Shown piece by piece: positions 47,035 through 56,092 of a stretch of 64,000 nucleotides of DNA. The notes under the pieces were generated by a model. That model saw only the letters and a list, made by a program, of their open reading frames with translations. It made no database searches and was not told where the DNA came from. Source of the stretch: Alphaproteobacteria bacterium (GTDB lineage Bacteria; Pseudomonadota; Alphaproteobacteria; Micropepsales; Micropepsaceae); contig JAGOBA010000007.1 in NCBI GenBank assembly GCA_017983635.1, forward strand, positions 1 to 64,000, written 5' to 3'. Each line of letters starts with the position of its first letter. The first letter of the stretch is position 1. Position numbers and translations under genes: made by a program.

Positions 47035-48398
47035 ACCGCTCCAACCAACGCCTGCTGATCGTAGACGACGACGACGCGTTGCGCTCGCAACTGAAATGGG
47101 CCTTCGACGACTTCGATGTGACGGAGGCGCAAGACCGCCGCAGCGCGATCGTGGCCCTCCGGCGCGTCGAGCCCGATGTCGTGCTCCTCGATCTCGGCCT
47201 GCCGCCGAACGTTCATGACATCAGCGAAGGGGTGCGGACGCTCGAAGCGATCCAGCAGGAGCGGCCCGATGCGAAAGTCATCATCATCACGGGCCAAGAC
47301 GACCGCGCAATTGCGCGCGAGCTTGTTGGGCGCGGCGCCTACGACTTCTTTTCGAAGCCGCCCGATCTGGACGAGGTGCGTTTGATCGTGTCGCGCGCCT
47401 TCGCGCTCACCGGGCTTGAGGCCGAGAGCACGAAGTTGGCCGAGCAAGCATGCCACGAGGCTATCCCCGATCTAATCGCGCAGAGCGACGTCATGATGGC
47501 GCTCTGCCAGAAGGCGGAACGCGCCGCCGCAACCGATGCGGCGGTACAGATCGTCGGCGAGACCGGCACGGGCAAGAGCCTATTGGCGAAGGCGGTGCAC
47601 GACCTCAGCTCGCGGAAGGACCGGCCTTTCGTTTCGTTCAGCTTCGCGCACGCCGAAGGGCGGCGGCTTGAGGCGGAGTTGTTCGGACACGAGAAAGGTG
47701 CCTTTCCCGGTGCGACGCAGGCCGCCGTCGGCAAGGTTGAACAAGCCGCCGGCGGAACGCTCTATCTGCACGATATTGGCACGATAGAGCCCTCGCTGCA
47801 GACGAAGATACTGCGCCTCGCGCGCGAGCAAAAATATGAGCGGGTTGGCGGCCGCAAAACGCTGCAAGCAAGTGTTCGCGTCGTGGCCACTGCAAATCGG
47901 GAACCAATCGACTTCGATGCGAACGGAACCGCGCACGCCGAACCGGTCATGCAAGTCGGCGATCTGGTTCTGACCGTGCCGCCGCTTCGCGATCGCGGGC
48001 AGGACGCCGCGCTGCTGGCCCGGCATTTTGTGCGGACCGAAAGCAAGGCGCTCGGGTTGCCGGCCAAGAAGATCGGCAGTCCGGCACTAAAAGCGATCGG
48101 CCTTCATGCCTGGCCCGGCAACGTGCGCGAGCTCCAGGCGCGAACGAAGAGTGCGCTCGTGTTGTGCACCCGCGATGTTCTGCAGCCCGCCGACTTCGAT
48201 TTGCCCGAGCCCGGCGACACCGAACTCAAGATTCCGACGCTGCGCCAAGAACGACAGCGCGTCGAGCGGGAGCTCATTCGTCAAGCCCTTGCCAGTTCCA
48301 ACGGCAAGGTCGCCGAAGCGGCGCGCATGCTCGGCATCAGCCGCCCGACACTCTACGAGTTGTTGAACACCCTAGGTATTCCGAACCCGACCGCCTGA
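47031..48398 (+). CDS. prsR: Response regulator PrsR with degenerate sigma-54 AAA+ domain
   Basis: 455 residues. Receiver: VDDDDALRSQLKWAFDDFDV, Asp54 in LLDLGLPP, Lys109. AAA+ domain: Walker A GETGTGKSLLAK at 176-187 is intact, but the sigma-54 loop reads GAFPGA (Pro226), Walker B reads LYLHDIG (His247-Asp248 for Asp-Glu), and the G-x-FRxDLYYRL region with the arginine finger is replaced by GTAHAEPVMQV. PPLRDR, WPGNVRELQAR and the Fis-type helix-turn-helix (VAEAARMLGISRPTLYELL) are conserved. It is probably the regulator of the PEP boxes, but unlikely to open sigma-54 promoters. Confidence 0.9.
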   Translation: MNRSNQRLLIVDDDDALRSQLKWAFDDFDVTEAQDRRSAIVALRRVEPDVVLLDLGLPPNVHDISEGVRTLEAIQQERPDAKVIIITGQDDRAIARELVGRGAYDFFSKPPDLDEVRLIVSRAFALTGLEAESTKLAEQACHEAIPDLIAQSDVMMALCQKAERAAATDAAVQIVGETGTGKSLLAKAVHDLSSRKDRPFVSFSFAHAEGRRLEAELFGHEKGAFPGATQAAVGKVEQAAGGTLYLHDIGTIEPSLQTKILRLAREQKYERVGGRKTLQASVRVVATANREPIDFDANGTAHAEPVMQVGDLVLTVPPLRDRGQDAALLARHFVRTESKALGLPAKKIGSPALKAIGLHAWPGNVRELQARTKSALVLCTRDVLQPADFDLPEPGDTELKIPTLRQERQRVERELIRQALASSNGKVAEAARMLGISRPTLYELLNTLGIPNPTA

Positions 48399-48435
48399 AA
48401 CCGACCGACTTAGAAATGTGTGGGAGAAAAGAAAA

Positions 48436-51225
48436 ATGTCGCTCATGAAATCCTTGCTTCTGACAACGGCCATCTGCGCCACCTTCGCCGGCGCCGATGT
48501 CGTGCGCGCTGCCGTCGACCAGACGGTGCAGACGCAGCCCGATGCGCTGACCAAGGCGCGCACCCTGTTGAAGAAGGGCGAAGTCGGCGCAGCCGTCGTC
48601 GAGTTGAAGAACCTGCTACGCGCCAACCCGAAGAACGCCGAAGCGCGCGCCGAACTCGCGATGATCTACCTCCGCAGCAACGACGGCGTCTCGGCGGAGA
48701 AGGAGTGGCGCGCCGCGCTCGCCAACGGCTATCCGTTCGAAAAGGCCGTCGACGGCTTAGGCTTGGCGCTTCTCATGCAAAACCAAGCGCCGCGCCTCCT
48801 CAAGGAATTCAATGCCGCCAAATATACCGGCGACTTGAAAGCCCGAGTCCACCTGGTGCGCGCGCAAGCCCACATGACGCTGACCGAAATCGAACTGGCC
48901 AAACAGGAGGTCGAGGCGGCACGCGCAGCTTCGCCGAATTCCCTCGGTGTCAGGCTTGCGTCCGCGCGTCTTCTCCAAGGCGACGGCGATCTCAAGGGCG
49001 CCGACGTGCAGGTCGATGCCGCCCTCAAGCTCGATCCCGACAACACCGAAGCGCTCACGCTTAAAGGCGAACTCAAAGGGGCGCAGGGCGACAGCGCCGG
49101 CGCATTGACGTTCTTCGATCGCGTTCTTGCCAAGAATTCTTCCGACATGCGCGCCCGCGTCGGCCGCATCGCCAGTCTGGTCGCGCAGCAAAAGGCGGAG
49201 GCCGCCGAAGCCGATGCCGACGAGCTTCTCAAGCAAGCCCCGGCAAGCCCGCACGCGGCCTACTTCAAGGCATTGCTGCTCGCGCAGCGCGGCAAGAAAG
49301 ATGAGGCTCTAGCTATTCTCGGTCGCGCCCAAGCCGTCGACAAGCTGCCGCCCGCTCAATACCTCCTCGCGGCGCTGCACCTCGGCAAGGGCGAGGTCGA
49401 ACAGGCCCAGCGCTATATCAACGCCTATGTCGCGAAGAACCCCGATGACGTTCGCGGGCAGTTGTTGCTGGTCACGTTGCGCCTGGCGCGCGGCGAAGTA
49501 GCGGCGGCCCTGCCGAAGCTGGAAGCGTTGAAGGCGAAGCTCCCGAACGACTACGCGACGTCGCTCCTGCTCGGGAACGCATATCTGTCGGTCGGACGCT
49601 ACGCCGATGCGGCGGCGCAGTTCCAAAGCGCGAGTGCTGCGTCTCCGACCGCGCCGGAGGCGACGATCGGACTCGCACAGAGCTTGCTCGGTCAGGGCAA
49701 GGCGGATCAAAGCGCGAAGATTCTCCAGACCCTAGCAGCGGACGGCAAAGGGGCGAGCCGCGCCAATGCATTGCTGATACTGTCGTTTCTGCAATCGAAG
49801 GACTATCCGGGCGCGCTAAAGGCGGTTGCGGCGTTCCAGGTAAAAGAGCCCAAGAACCCCTCCGGACCCTATCTGCGCGCATCGGTGAACTCCGCGCGCG
49901 GCGATCGCGCGGCAACGCGCAAGGACCTCCTGGAATCGCTGACACTCGATCCAAAATTCGCTGCTGCAGAATTGACCCTCGCCCAGATCGATCGCGCGGA
50001 AGGCAAGCGCGACGATGCGCAAAAGCATTACCAGAACATCCTCGGTCACACCCCGGCCAGCATCGAGGCGCACGTGGGCCTGGCCACGCTGGCGATGGAT
50101 GCGGCCGACAAGAAGGGTGCGGTCGACTGGCTACGCAAGGCGACGACCGCCAACCCGACGGACATCACGCCGTCGCTTCTGGTTGTCAACGTGCTGTTGG
50201 GCGATGGGCGCGCAGCTGACGCACTCAAAGAGGCGAACGGCCTCGCGGTGCGGTTCCCGAACAATCCGTTGGCGTTTGACGCACTGGGCTTGTGTCAATT
50301 GGCCAATCGCGACCCGAAGGGCGCAATCGCCTCGTTTACAAGGCTGGTCGCACTATCGCCGACCTCGGCGCCCGCCAACATTAAGCTCGCTGCCGCCTAT
50401 CGTTCGGCGCAGAAGAATGACGATGCACGAAAGACGCTGGAGGCCGCTCTCAAGCTCGATCCGGCGTCCATCGATACGCATCGCGCGCTGATCGATTTGA
50501 CGCTGGCGACCGACGGCGCCGACGCCGCAATAAAGAAGGCACAGGCCGCGAAGGCCGCGCTTGCGGACAAGCTCGACGGCGACCTTGTCGTCGCCGACAC
50601 CTTGCGTGCGGCACGTAAGCTTCCCGAGGCCGAGGCGATCTACAAGGCGACGTGGAAAGTGCGCCCCACGGCGCCGTTGCTCGGCGCCTACACGCAGACG
50701 CTTGATGCGCAGGGCAAATTCGCGCAAGCCCGAACAACTATTCAGGAGTATCTGAAAAAGGATCCGAAAGACGGGACCGCGCGGTTCCTGCTGGTTGTGA
50801 ATTCGATCAACTTAGGCGACTACCCCGTGGCGCTCGCCGCTGGGCAAGCACTGCTCAAGGATCGACCGAAAGATGTCGCCCTCCTAAACAACGTCGCCTG
50901 GCTGCACGACAAGACGGGCAACCCGCAGAAGGCCATCGAGTTGGCCGAAAGCGCGCTGATACAGGCGCCGATGTCGGGGGAGGTCAACGACACGCTCGGC
51001 TGGTTGCTGGTCCGCAACGGCAAGCTCGCACGCGGGTTGGCGCTGTTGAAAGTTGCGCATGAGCTCAGCCCCAACACGCCGGACATCGCTTACCACTATG
51101 CCTTTGCATTGAAAGAGTCCGGCAAACCGGGCGATGCGCGGGGCTTGATCACGTTGGCGCTTAAGAGCTCGCAACCGTTCGCCGACCGCAAGGACGCCGA
51201 GAAGTTCATGCAAACGCTGCCTTGA
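48436..51225 (+). CDS. prsT: TPR-repeat protein PrsT (XrtA system)
   Basis: 929 residues from ATG at 48436, spaced well after GGGAG; a GTG at 48418 would add six residues. A signal peptide (LLLTTAICATFAGADVVRAA) is followed by tetratricopeptide repeats to the end, for example KGEVGAAVVELKNLLRANPKNAEARAELAMIYLR and NPQKAIELAESALIQAPMSGEVNDTLGWLLVRNGKLARGLALL. It is the standard periplasmic scaffold of XrtA loci, coded next to prsK/prsR. Length is within the family range. Confidence 0.93.
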   Translation: MSLMKSLLLTTAICATFAGADVVRAAVDQTVQTQPDALTKARTLLKKGEVGAAVVELKNLLRANPKNAEARAELAMIYLRSNDGVSAEKEWRAALANGYPFEKAVDGLGLALLMQNQAPRLLKEFNAAKYTGDLKARVHLVRAQAHMTLTEIELAKQEVEAARAASPNSLGVRLASARLLQGDGDLKGADVQVDAALKLDPDNTEALTLKGELKGAQGDSAGALTFFDRVLAKNSSDMRARVGRIASLVAQQKAEAAEADADELLKQAPASPHAAYFKALLLAQRGKKDEALAILGRAQAVDKLPPAQYLLAALHLGKGEVEQAQRYINAYVAKNPDDVRGQLLLVTLRLARGEVAAALPKLEALKAKLPNDYATSLLLGNAYLSVGRYADAAAQFQSASAASPTAPEATIGLAQSLLGQGKADQSAKILQTLAADGKGASRANALLILSFLQSKDYPGALKAVAAFQVKEPKNPSGPYLRASVNSARGDRAATRKDLLESLTLDPKFAAAELTLAQIDRAEGKRDDAQKHYQNILGHTPASIEAHVGLATLAMDAADKKGAVDWLRKATTANPTDITPSLLVVNVLLGDGRAADALKEANGLAVRFPNNPLAFDALGLCQLANRDPKGAIASFTRLVALSPTSAPANIKLAAAYRSAQKNDDARKTLEAALKLDPASIDTHRALIDLTLATDGADAAIKKAQAAKAALADKLDGDLVVADTLRAARKLPEAEAIYKATWKVRPTAPLLGAYTQTLDAQGKFAQARTTIQEYLKKDPKDGTARFLLVVNSINLGDYPVALAAGQALLKDRPKDVALLNNVAWLHDKTGNPQKAIELAESALIQAPMSGEVNDTLGWLLVRNGKLARGLALLKVAHELSPNTPDIAYHYAFALKESGKPGDARGLITLALKSSQPFADRKDAEKFMQTLP

Positions 51226-52352
51226 GCGTTGCACACGAGGGCGCGCGCCGGTTCCGGCTGACGCACGTCTTCCCGAGCTTCGATATCGGGGGCGTGCAGA
51301 CGCGCTTTGCTGAGATCGTCAATAGACTGCCGCCGGGGTTCGAGCATCGCGTGCTCGCCCTCGACGGCAATCTGGCGGCACGGGAGCGTGTAGGCGCGCA
51401 TGTCGACCTCGTGTTCGAAGCAACGCCGGAGACCGCGCGCGGCTTGCCCGCGCGGCTCGGCGCCTATCGCCGCTGGTTGAGAAACCGCCAGCCCGACTTG
51501 CTCCTCACCTATAATTGGGGTTCGATCGAGTTCTCGCTCGCCAACCTGACACTGGGCATTCCGCACATCCACGGCGAGGACGGCTTCGGCCCCGCGGAGA
51601 GCGAGAAGCAGTTGCCGCGCCGCGTCTGGACGCGGCGCCTTGCACTTCGCCGGTCGCTGGTCGTCGTGCCGTCGCTCGTGCTCCAAGATCTGGCGCGCCG
51701 CACCTGGTGGGTTCCGGACGCACGCTTGCACCTGCTCAGAAACGGGATCGACCTTCAACGCTACCGGCCAGGCGGTCGGCATGAGGCACGCCAGGCGCTC
51801 GGCCTGGCTGACGATATGTTCGTGGTCGGGTGGACGGGTGCACTCAGGCCGGAGAAAAACGTCCCGCGCCTCCTGCGTGCGGTGGCTGATCTGCCATCAT
51901 CGACCCGCGTGGTTCTGGTCGGGGACGGCGGCGAACGATCGCGGCTCGAACAGACCGCGAGAGACTGCGGCCTCGCCGGCCGCGCGCTCTTCCTCGGGAT
52001 GCGCAGCGACGTCGCCGCGTTGCTGCCCGCCTTCGATGTGCTGGCGCTTTCCTCCGACACGGAACAGATGCCCGTTGTCGTCATCGAGGCGATGGCGGCA
52101 GGTTTGCCGATTGCGTCCGTCGACGTCGGCGACGTGAAGAACATGGTGGGCGAGTCGAACCGCGCGTTCATCACCGATCGCAGCGAACAGGCACTGGCGG
52201 GCGCGTTGCTCAAGCTTGCGCACGACCCGGCCGCACGCGAATCGCTGGGCCGTGAGAACCGTGCGCTCGCCGCTGAACGCTACGATATGCAACGAATGGT
52301 TGAGAGTTATCGCGCGCTCTATGAAAGAACGGCGCAGCCGGCGTCGGCGTAA
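51222..52352 (+). CDS. Glycosyltransferase, XrtA system (TIGR03088-like)
   Basis: 376 residues from TTG at 51222, overlapping the prsT stop (TTGA). The start RFRLTHVFPSFDIGGVQTRFAEIVNRLP fits the exosortase-linked group; the donor domain has LVPSLVLQDL-like sequence, FVVGWTGALRPEKNVPRLLRAVADL, VVLVGDGGERSRLEQTA, ALFLGMRSDVAALLPAFDVLALSSDTEQMPVVVIEAMAAGLPIASVDVGD. It contributes a sugar to the repeat unit. It is the last gene before the PEP-CTERM substrates. Confidence 0.92.
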   Translation: MSVAHEGARRFRLTHVFPSFDIGGVQTRFAEIVNRLPPGFEHRVLALDGNLAARERVGAHVDLVFEATPETARGLPARLGAYRRWLRNRQPDLLLTYNWGSIEFSLANLTLGIPHIHGEDGFGPAESEKQLPRRVWTRRLALRRSLVVVPSLVLQDLARRTWWVPDARLHLLRNGIDLQRYRPGGRHEARQALGLADDMFVVGWTGALRPEKNVPRLLRAVADLPSSTRVVLVGDGGERSRLEQTARDCGLAGRALFLGMRSDVAALLPAFDVLALSSDTEQMPVVVIEAMAAGLPIASVDVGDVKNMVGESNRAFITDRSEQALAGALLKLAHDPAARESLGRENRALAAERYDMQRMVESYRALYERTAQPASA

Positions 52353-52377
52353 CTCAGGTTCTACAACCCTGAAGGTG

Positions 52378-52395
52378 TGTCGGAACTCTTTACAC
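52378..52395 (+). promoter_or_regulatory. PEP-CTERM box 1
   Basis: TGTCGGAACTCTTTACAC stands 52 bases before the start of the first PEP-CTERM gene. It is identical to box 3 and differs from box 2 at two bases. The repeated place upstream of substrates marks it as the control element of the regulon, likely bound by PrsR. Confidence 0.75.
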
Positions 52396-52447
52396 ACATC
52401 CTCGGCCGCCCGGGTGTTCTACTCGCGATCCCCGAAGGAGGCTCGCC

Positions 52448-53266
52448 ATGAAGTCGTATTGGAACCTCACGCTAAGCGCGTTCGCACTCGCAGCCTCCGT
52501 CGGCGCCGCGCACCAGGCCGACGCTTCGGTCCTGACGGTTCATGCCGCCGGCGCAATCATCAATGATCTTACGAGTTCAACGGGCGGCACATATTTCGGC
52601 CTGAACCCCACGAGCTTCGTCGGAGCGCACGCCGAATTCGTTTGGACGATCGACATCGGCCAATTGGGTCCCTCAACGGTGACGCCGAATTCGGCGTCTT
52701 GGGTCTACAACAGCGCCCTGATTGCCCCCGTCGGACTTGACCCGATCGTCAATTCGGGAACGCCGATCGGCATCTCGGGCCGGGTCACGATCAACGGCGT
52801 CACCTTGCATGCGGGCATCGACCGGCAAGTTCTGTTTCTCGGGCACGACGAAGCGGGCGTCGACACCTTCGCCCTGCGCGACAACACCTCGCGCTACGCG
52901 CCGCTGCCGGCGCTGCGCGATTGGGTCGACCTCGACATCACGTCGCTGAACAACTTCTTCTTGTCGTCGGTCAATCCTGCCGATCTTGCGGGCATCTCTC
53001 TGCCGTGCAGCGGACGAGAGAGCGACCGCGCCATCGCGCGCTTGCGCTACAACGAGCAATTCCCGCCGAACGGACAATTCTCGACGCAAGGGTTCGTCGA
53101 CCTCTGCGCACCAGGCAGCGAGTTCTCGGTCGAAATCTCGGGCGTTCCCGAACCGCAAACGCTGGCGCTGATCGTCAGCGCATTGTTTGCGCTACTCGGT
53201 GCCGTATGGCTGAAGAGTGTCGGAACTTTTTACAGTGACGAACGATCAGCACGTCTCAAATGCTGA
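52448..53266 (+). CDS. PEP-CTERM sorting-domain protein 1
   Basis: 272 residues. The signal peptide ends near HQADAS. The body is Gly/Ser/Thr-rich with beta pattern and two Cys (CSGRESD, LCAPGSE). The sorting signal is VPEP at 233-236, then a helix (TLALIVSALFALLGAVWL). A normal PEP-CTERM protein stops after a few basic residues; here 16 more (SVGTFYSDERSARLKC) follow Lys256, and the codons for them contain the next PEP box. Exosortase would remove the tail after PEP. AAGGAGG precedes the ATG. Function of the body unknown. Confidence 0.88.
   Translation: MKSYWNLTLSAFALAASVGAAHQADASVLTVHAAGAIINDLTSSTGGTYFGLNPTSFVGAHAEFVWTIDIGQLGPSTVTPNSASWVYNSALIAPVGLDPIVNSGTPIGISGRVTINGVTLHAGIDRQVLFLGHDEAGVDTFALRDNTSRYAPLPALRDWVDLDITSLNNFFLSSVNPADLAGISLPCSGRESDRAIARLRYNEQFPPNGQFSTQGFVDLCAPGSEFSVEISGVPEPQTLALIVSALFALLGAVWLKSVGTFYSDERSARLKC
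53218..53235 (+). promoter_or_regulatory. PEP-CTERM box 2, inside the end of PEP-CTERM gene 1
   Basis: TGTCGGAACTTTTTACAG lies within the last 17 codons of the gene at 52448 and 125 bases before the start of the second PEP-CTERM gene, more than twice the spacing of box 1. Confidence 0.7.
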
Positions 53267-53360
53267 GGGAGTTGAAACGGTGCAACACACGCGCCGCGTC
53301 GTGCACTGCTAGAAAAGTGTGTTCGCACGAATCAGTGTCCAGCGTGCGGGGGGAGTGGAA

Positions 53361-54179
53361 ATGAATAAGGTTCGAATTTGGTTGGCCCCGCTTGCGGCGT
53401 TTGCATTGGCCGCGGCGGCGGACGCCTCGGTCATCTACAACGGCGCGACGAACATTGCCGGGAACACGGCAACGGCACAGGCAACGTTCACGATCGCCGG
53501 CAACGTCCTGCAGATCGAATTGCGCAACACGTCGCCCTTGCCAGGAACTGGCACTTACAAACCCGGTGACACGTTGACGGGGCTTTCGTTCAAGCTACCC
53601 GGGGCGACGCTGATGCCGTCGAGCGCTACGTCACCGAACGCGCTATTCCTACCGGTGCCTTGTAGCGTCATCGGGGCATGCGGTGGCGCCAACGTAGACG
53701 TCGGCGGAGAATGGGGCTTCAGCTCTCACTTCCCGGCCGTTGGCAGCTTTGGCGTGGCCGCCGCCGGATACTCAAGCATGCCGGGCAACTTCGGCAACGG
53801 GTCACCCTTTCCGGGCGGACCCAACCTTGACGGTCCCGTCGCCCCAGGCGGCGTGAACTTCGGCATCGTCAGCCTCTTAGCCAACGCGGGCAACATCAAC
53901 GGCGGCCTCACCGAGCCGCTGATCCGCGACACGGCGAACTTCAACTTGTTCGGCGCCTTGGGTTTTCTCGAGTCATCGATCACAGACGTGTACTTTTGGT
54001 ACGGGACGGACCCCGAAGCCTCTTCGTTTGGAATTCCCGAAGACCCAGGCGGCTGCGACACTGGCGGCGTATGCGAGTTGAGCGTGCCGGAACCCGGCCC
54101 ACTGTTCCTGATCATTACCGGGCTCCTCGGATTGCTGACCGTCCGCGTGGGTAGGCGCTTTCGGAACGCAGCAGTCTGA
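53361..54179 (+). CDS. PEP-CTERM sorting-domain protein 2
   Basis: 272 residues from ATG at 53361 after GGGGGGAG; the longer upstream frame adds nothing family-like. A signal peptide ends at AAADAS. The body has Gly/Asn-rich stretches (SMPGNFGNGSPFPGGPNLDGPVAPGGVNFGIVS) and late ITDVYFWYGTDPEAS, a layout I associate with XDD-type exosortase-dependent surface proteins. Four Cys form two pairs. The end is VPEPGPLFLIITGLLGLLTVRVGRRF, a proper PEP-CTERM helix and basic tail. It is exported and processed by XrtA. Confidence 0.9.
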   Translation: MNKVRIWLAPLAAFALAAAADASVIYNGATNIAGNTATAQATFTIAGNVLQIELRNTSPLPGTGTYKPGDTLTGLSFKLPGATLMPSSATSPNALFLPVPCSVIGACGGANVDVGGEWGFSSHFPAVGSFGVAAAGYSSMPGNFGNGSPFPGGPNLDGPVAPGGVNFGIVSLLANAGNINGGLTEPLIRDTANFNLFGALGFLESSITDVYFWYGTDPEASSFGIPEDPGGCDTGGVCELSVPEPGPLFLIITGLLGLLTVRVGRRFRNAAV

Positions 54180-54188
54180 AACGAGAGC

Positions 54189-54206
54189 TGTCGGAACTCT
54201 TTACAC
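54189..54206 (+). promoter_or_regulatory. PEP-CTERM box 3
   Basis: TGTCGGAACTCTTTACAC, identical to box 1, begins 9 bases after the stop of the preceding gene and ends 68 bases before the third substrate start. No -24/-12 sigma-54 element is evident after it. Confidence 0.75.
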
Positions 54207-54274
54207 ATGGCAATTCGCGGCCGCTGTTACAATTCCTTGGAATCAGTGGTTGTATCTTGAGTTGGGAGCGCGTC

Positions 54275-54838
54275 ATGACCGTGGTGTCGAAGAGAGTTTT
54301 TGCTGCAGCCGTCGGGCTGGCGCTCTGGGCCGCAAGCACACAGGCGGCGATGGCCGGCGTCATCAACTGGGCGTTTTCATATTCGGGCTTGAACGTTGAC
54401 GGCTACTCGACCACGGCCTCCGGAACCATTACGACAAGTGACGTGGTCAACCCGAATTTCCCTGGCGGGTACGATATCTTAGCAATCACGGGGACACGCA
54501 ACGGCATCGCAATCACGGGCATCGTCCCGCCGACGGCCGTTGCTGCGCCGGTGCTCGCCTTCGGCTTCGAGTACAACAATATTCTCTATCCGTCCGAGCC
54601 GTTCTTCGACGAATTTGGCATGCTCTACGCCGCCGACGACGACTTCCTTTACAATGTTTGGTTTGAAGCTGAGACCGAAACATATTGGGAATCGTTCTAC
54701 GACACGGACGGCCTGGTCAACATCCCGCTGACCGAGGGCTCGATCACGCGGGTGCCGGAACCCACGTCGTTGATGTTGATTGCATTCAGCTTGTTGTCGC
54801 TGTTTGGTTTTGGACTGCTGCGGCAGCGCCGCGCTTAG
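54275..54838 (+). CDS. PEP-CTERM sorting-domain protein 3
   Basis: 187 residues from ATG at 54275 after GGGAG; a TTG at 54257 is in frame. A signal peptide ends near AAMAG. The body begins VINWAFSYSGLNVDGYSTTASGTITTSD and is acidic and aromatic in its second half (YAADDDFLYNVWFEAETETYWESFYDTD). The end is VPEPTSLMLIAFSLLSLFGFGLLRQRRA, a textbook PEP-CTERM tail. The 3' end overlaps the convergent glycosyltransferase by 4 bases. Function of the body unknown. Confidence 0.91.
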   Translation: MTVVSKRVFAAAVGLALWAASTQAAMAGVINWAFSYSGLNVDGYSTTASGTITTSDVVNPNFPGGYDILAITGTRNGIAITGIVPPTAVAAPVLAFGFEYNNILYPSEPFFDEFGMLYAADDDFLYNVWFEAETETYWESFYDTDGLVNIPLTEGSITRVPEPTSLMLIAFSLLSLFGFGLLRQRRA

Positions 54839-55977
54839 GACTTCTGCATCAGGGCGACTGCCCGCGCGGCATTTGCCCGCCACGTCAGCGGCCGGGAAAG
54901 AACCTCGGCCGCTGCAGCCGTTCCAAGCCGCTCGCGCAAGCCACCGTCCAAGATCAACCGCACCAGCGCCGCGCGCATGCTGTCGGCCTCCGCCTTGTCG
55001 AACAATAATGCGGTCCGCTCAGGCTCCAGCAGCTCGCGGATATTCGGCTGATCGGGCGCCACGATCGCCTTGCCCATCGCCATATACTCGACCAGCTTCA
55101 ACGGCGAGGCATAGACCGTGGCATCGGGCTGCAGCGCAATGTCGAACGCGGCAACGTGCGCCGGCATCTCCGCGCGCTGAACGATCCCGGTGAACGTCAA
55201 ACGATCGGACACCCCAAGCACCCTCGACAGATCGACAAGGTCCTGACGAATGGGCCCGTCGCCGACGACAAGCAAGTGAACGTCCGCTTGCCTGGCGATC
55301 TCCGCAATCGCCTGGATCACACGATCAAGCCCGTGCCAGGGACGTACGAAACCCGTGAACCCCAAGACAATCTTGTTGCCCAGCGCATAGCGTTGCCGCA
55401 CCCCTATACCGTCGACGCTGGGCGAGAACTCCGCCGGGTCGATTCCGTTGGGAATCACAACAATACGATCGCCACCGATCCCGGCAGCCCGAACGTCCGC
55501 AGCGAGAACATGCGTCACCGGCAAACAGATATCGGCGGCACGCCACGCCGCACGCTCGCACCAGCGTCCCAACGGTCGCAACGTCAGCCCGCCGTGGTCG
55601 CGCCGTTCGGCAAACAGCGGTGAGTTGATTTCGAGCACCATCGGCAATTTGAAGCGCCGCTTCGCCCACACCCCAGCGAGCAAAAACAGGGCATAGCGCT
55701 CGTAGATTGCATCCGGTCGCTCGGCCTTGATCGCCTTCGCAAGATCGCGATACGCGGCAAGATTGTAACCGAACTCCAGCAACTCCCCCACAAACCGCGG
55801 CAGACGCGCCCGAATGGCATCGACCCAACCGCTACCGCCGCCAAAATCGCGCGCGCCGATACGGGGCGCCACCAACACAACCTCGTGCCCCAGCGCCTTG
55901 AAGGCCCCAGTCATCGCGGAAATGTGCACATCCATGCCGTCTTTCGAAACCGTGCGATGATGGTAGAGAATTTTCAC
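54835..55977 (-). CDS. Glycosyltransferase family 4 protein
   Basis: 380 residues from GTG at 55977, giving the conserved start KILYHHRTVSKDGMDVHISAMTGAFKALGHEVVLVAP; an ATG at 56034 would add 19 unlike residues. The donor domain has VLGFTGFVRPWHGLDRVIQAIAEI, LLVVGDGPIRQDLVDL and ALQPDATVYASPLKLVEYMAMGKAIVAPDQPNIRELL. It is likely another transferase of the polymer. It is divergent from the GT2 fusion gene. Confidence 0.9.
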   Translation of the reverse strand: MKILYHHRTVSKDGMDVHISAMTGAFKALGHEVVLVAPRIGARDFGGGSGWVDAIRARLPRFVGELLEFGYNLAAYRDLAKAIKAERPDAIYERYALFLLAGVWAKRRFKLPMVLEINSPLFAERRDHGGLTLRPLGRWCERAAWRAADICLPVTHVLAADVRAAGIGGDRIVVIPNGIDPAEFSPSVDGIGVRQRYALGNKIVLGFTGFVRPWHGLDRVIQAIAEIARQADVHLLVVGDGPIRQDLVDLSRVLGVSDRLTFTGIVQRAEMPAHVAAFDIALQPDATVYASPLKLVEYMAMGKAIVAPDQPNIRELLEPERTALLFDKAEADSMRAALVRLILDGGLRERLGTAAAAEVLSRPLTWRANAARAVALMQKS

Positions 55978-56092
55978 GTAGGTGCGACTCGACTGGGGAA
56001 ACTCGGCGCAATCATTGGGATGCAGCCGCACCAACCTCTAGAATGGCCTTCGAATACGCAAGATTTCACGGGCCACCGGCGCCCACGCTTAT

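Noticed and set aside
52396..52447. Sigma-54 promoter next to PEP box 1
   Set aside because: No TGGCAC-N5-TTGC-like pair with correct spacing was found here or after boxes 2 and 3.
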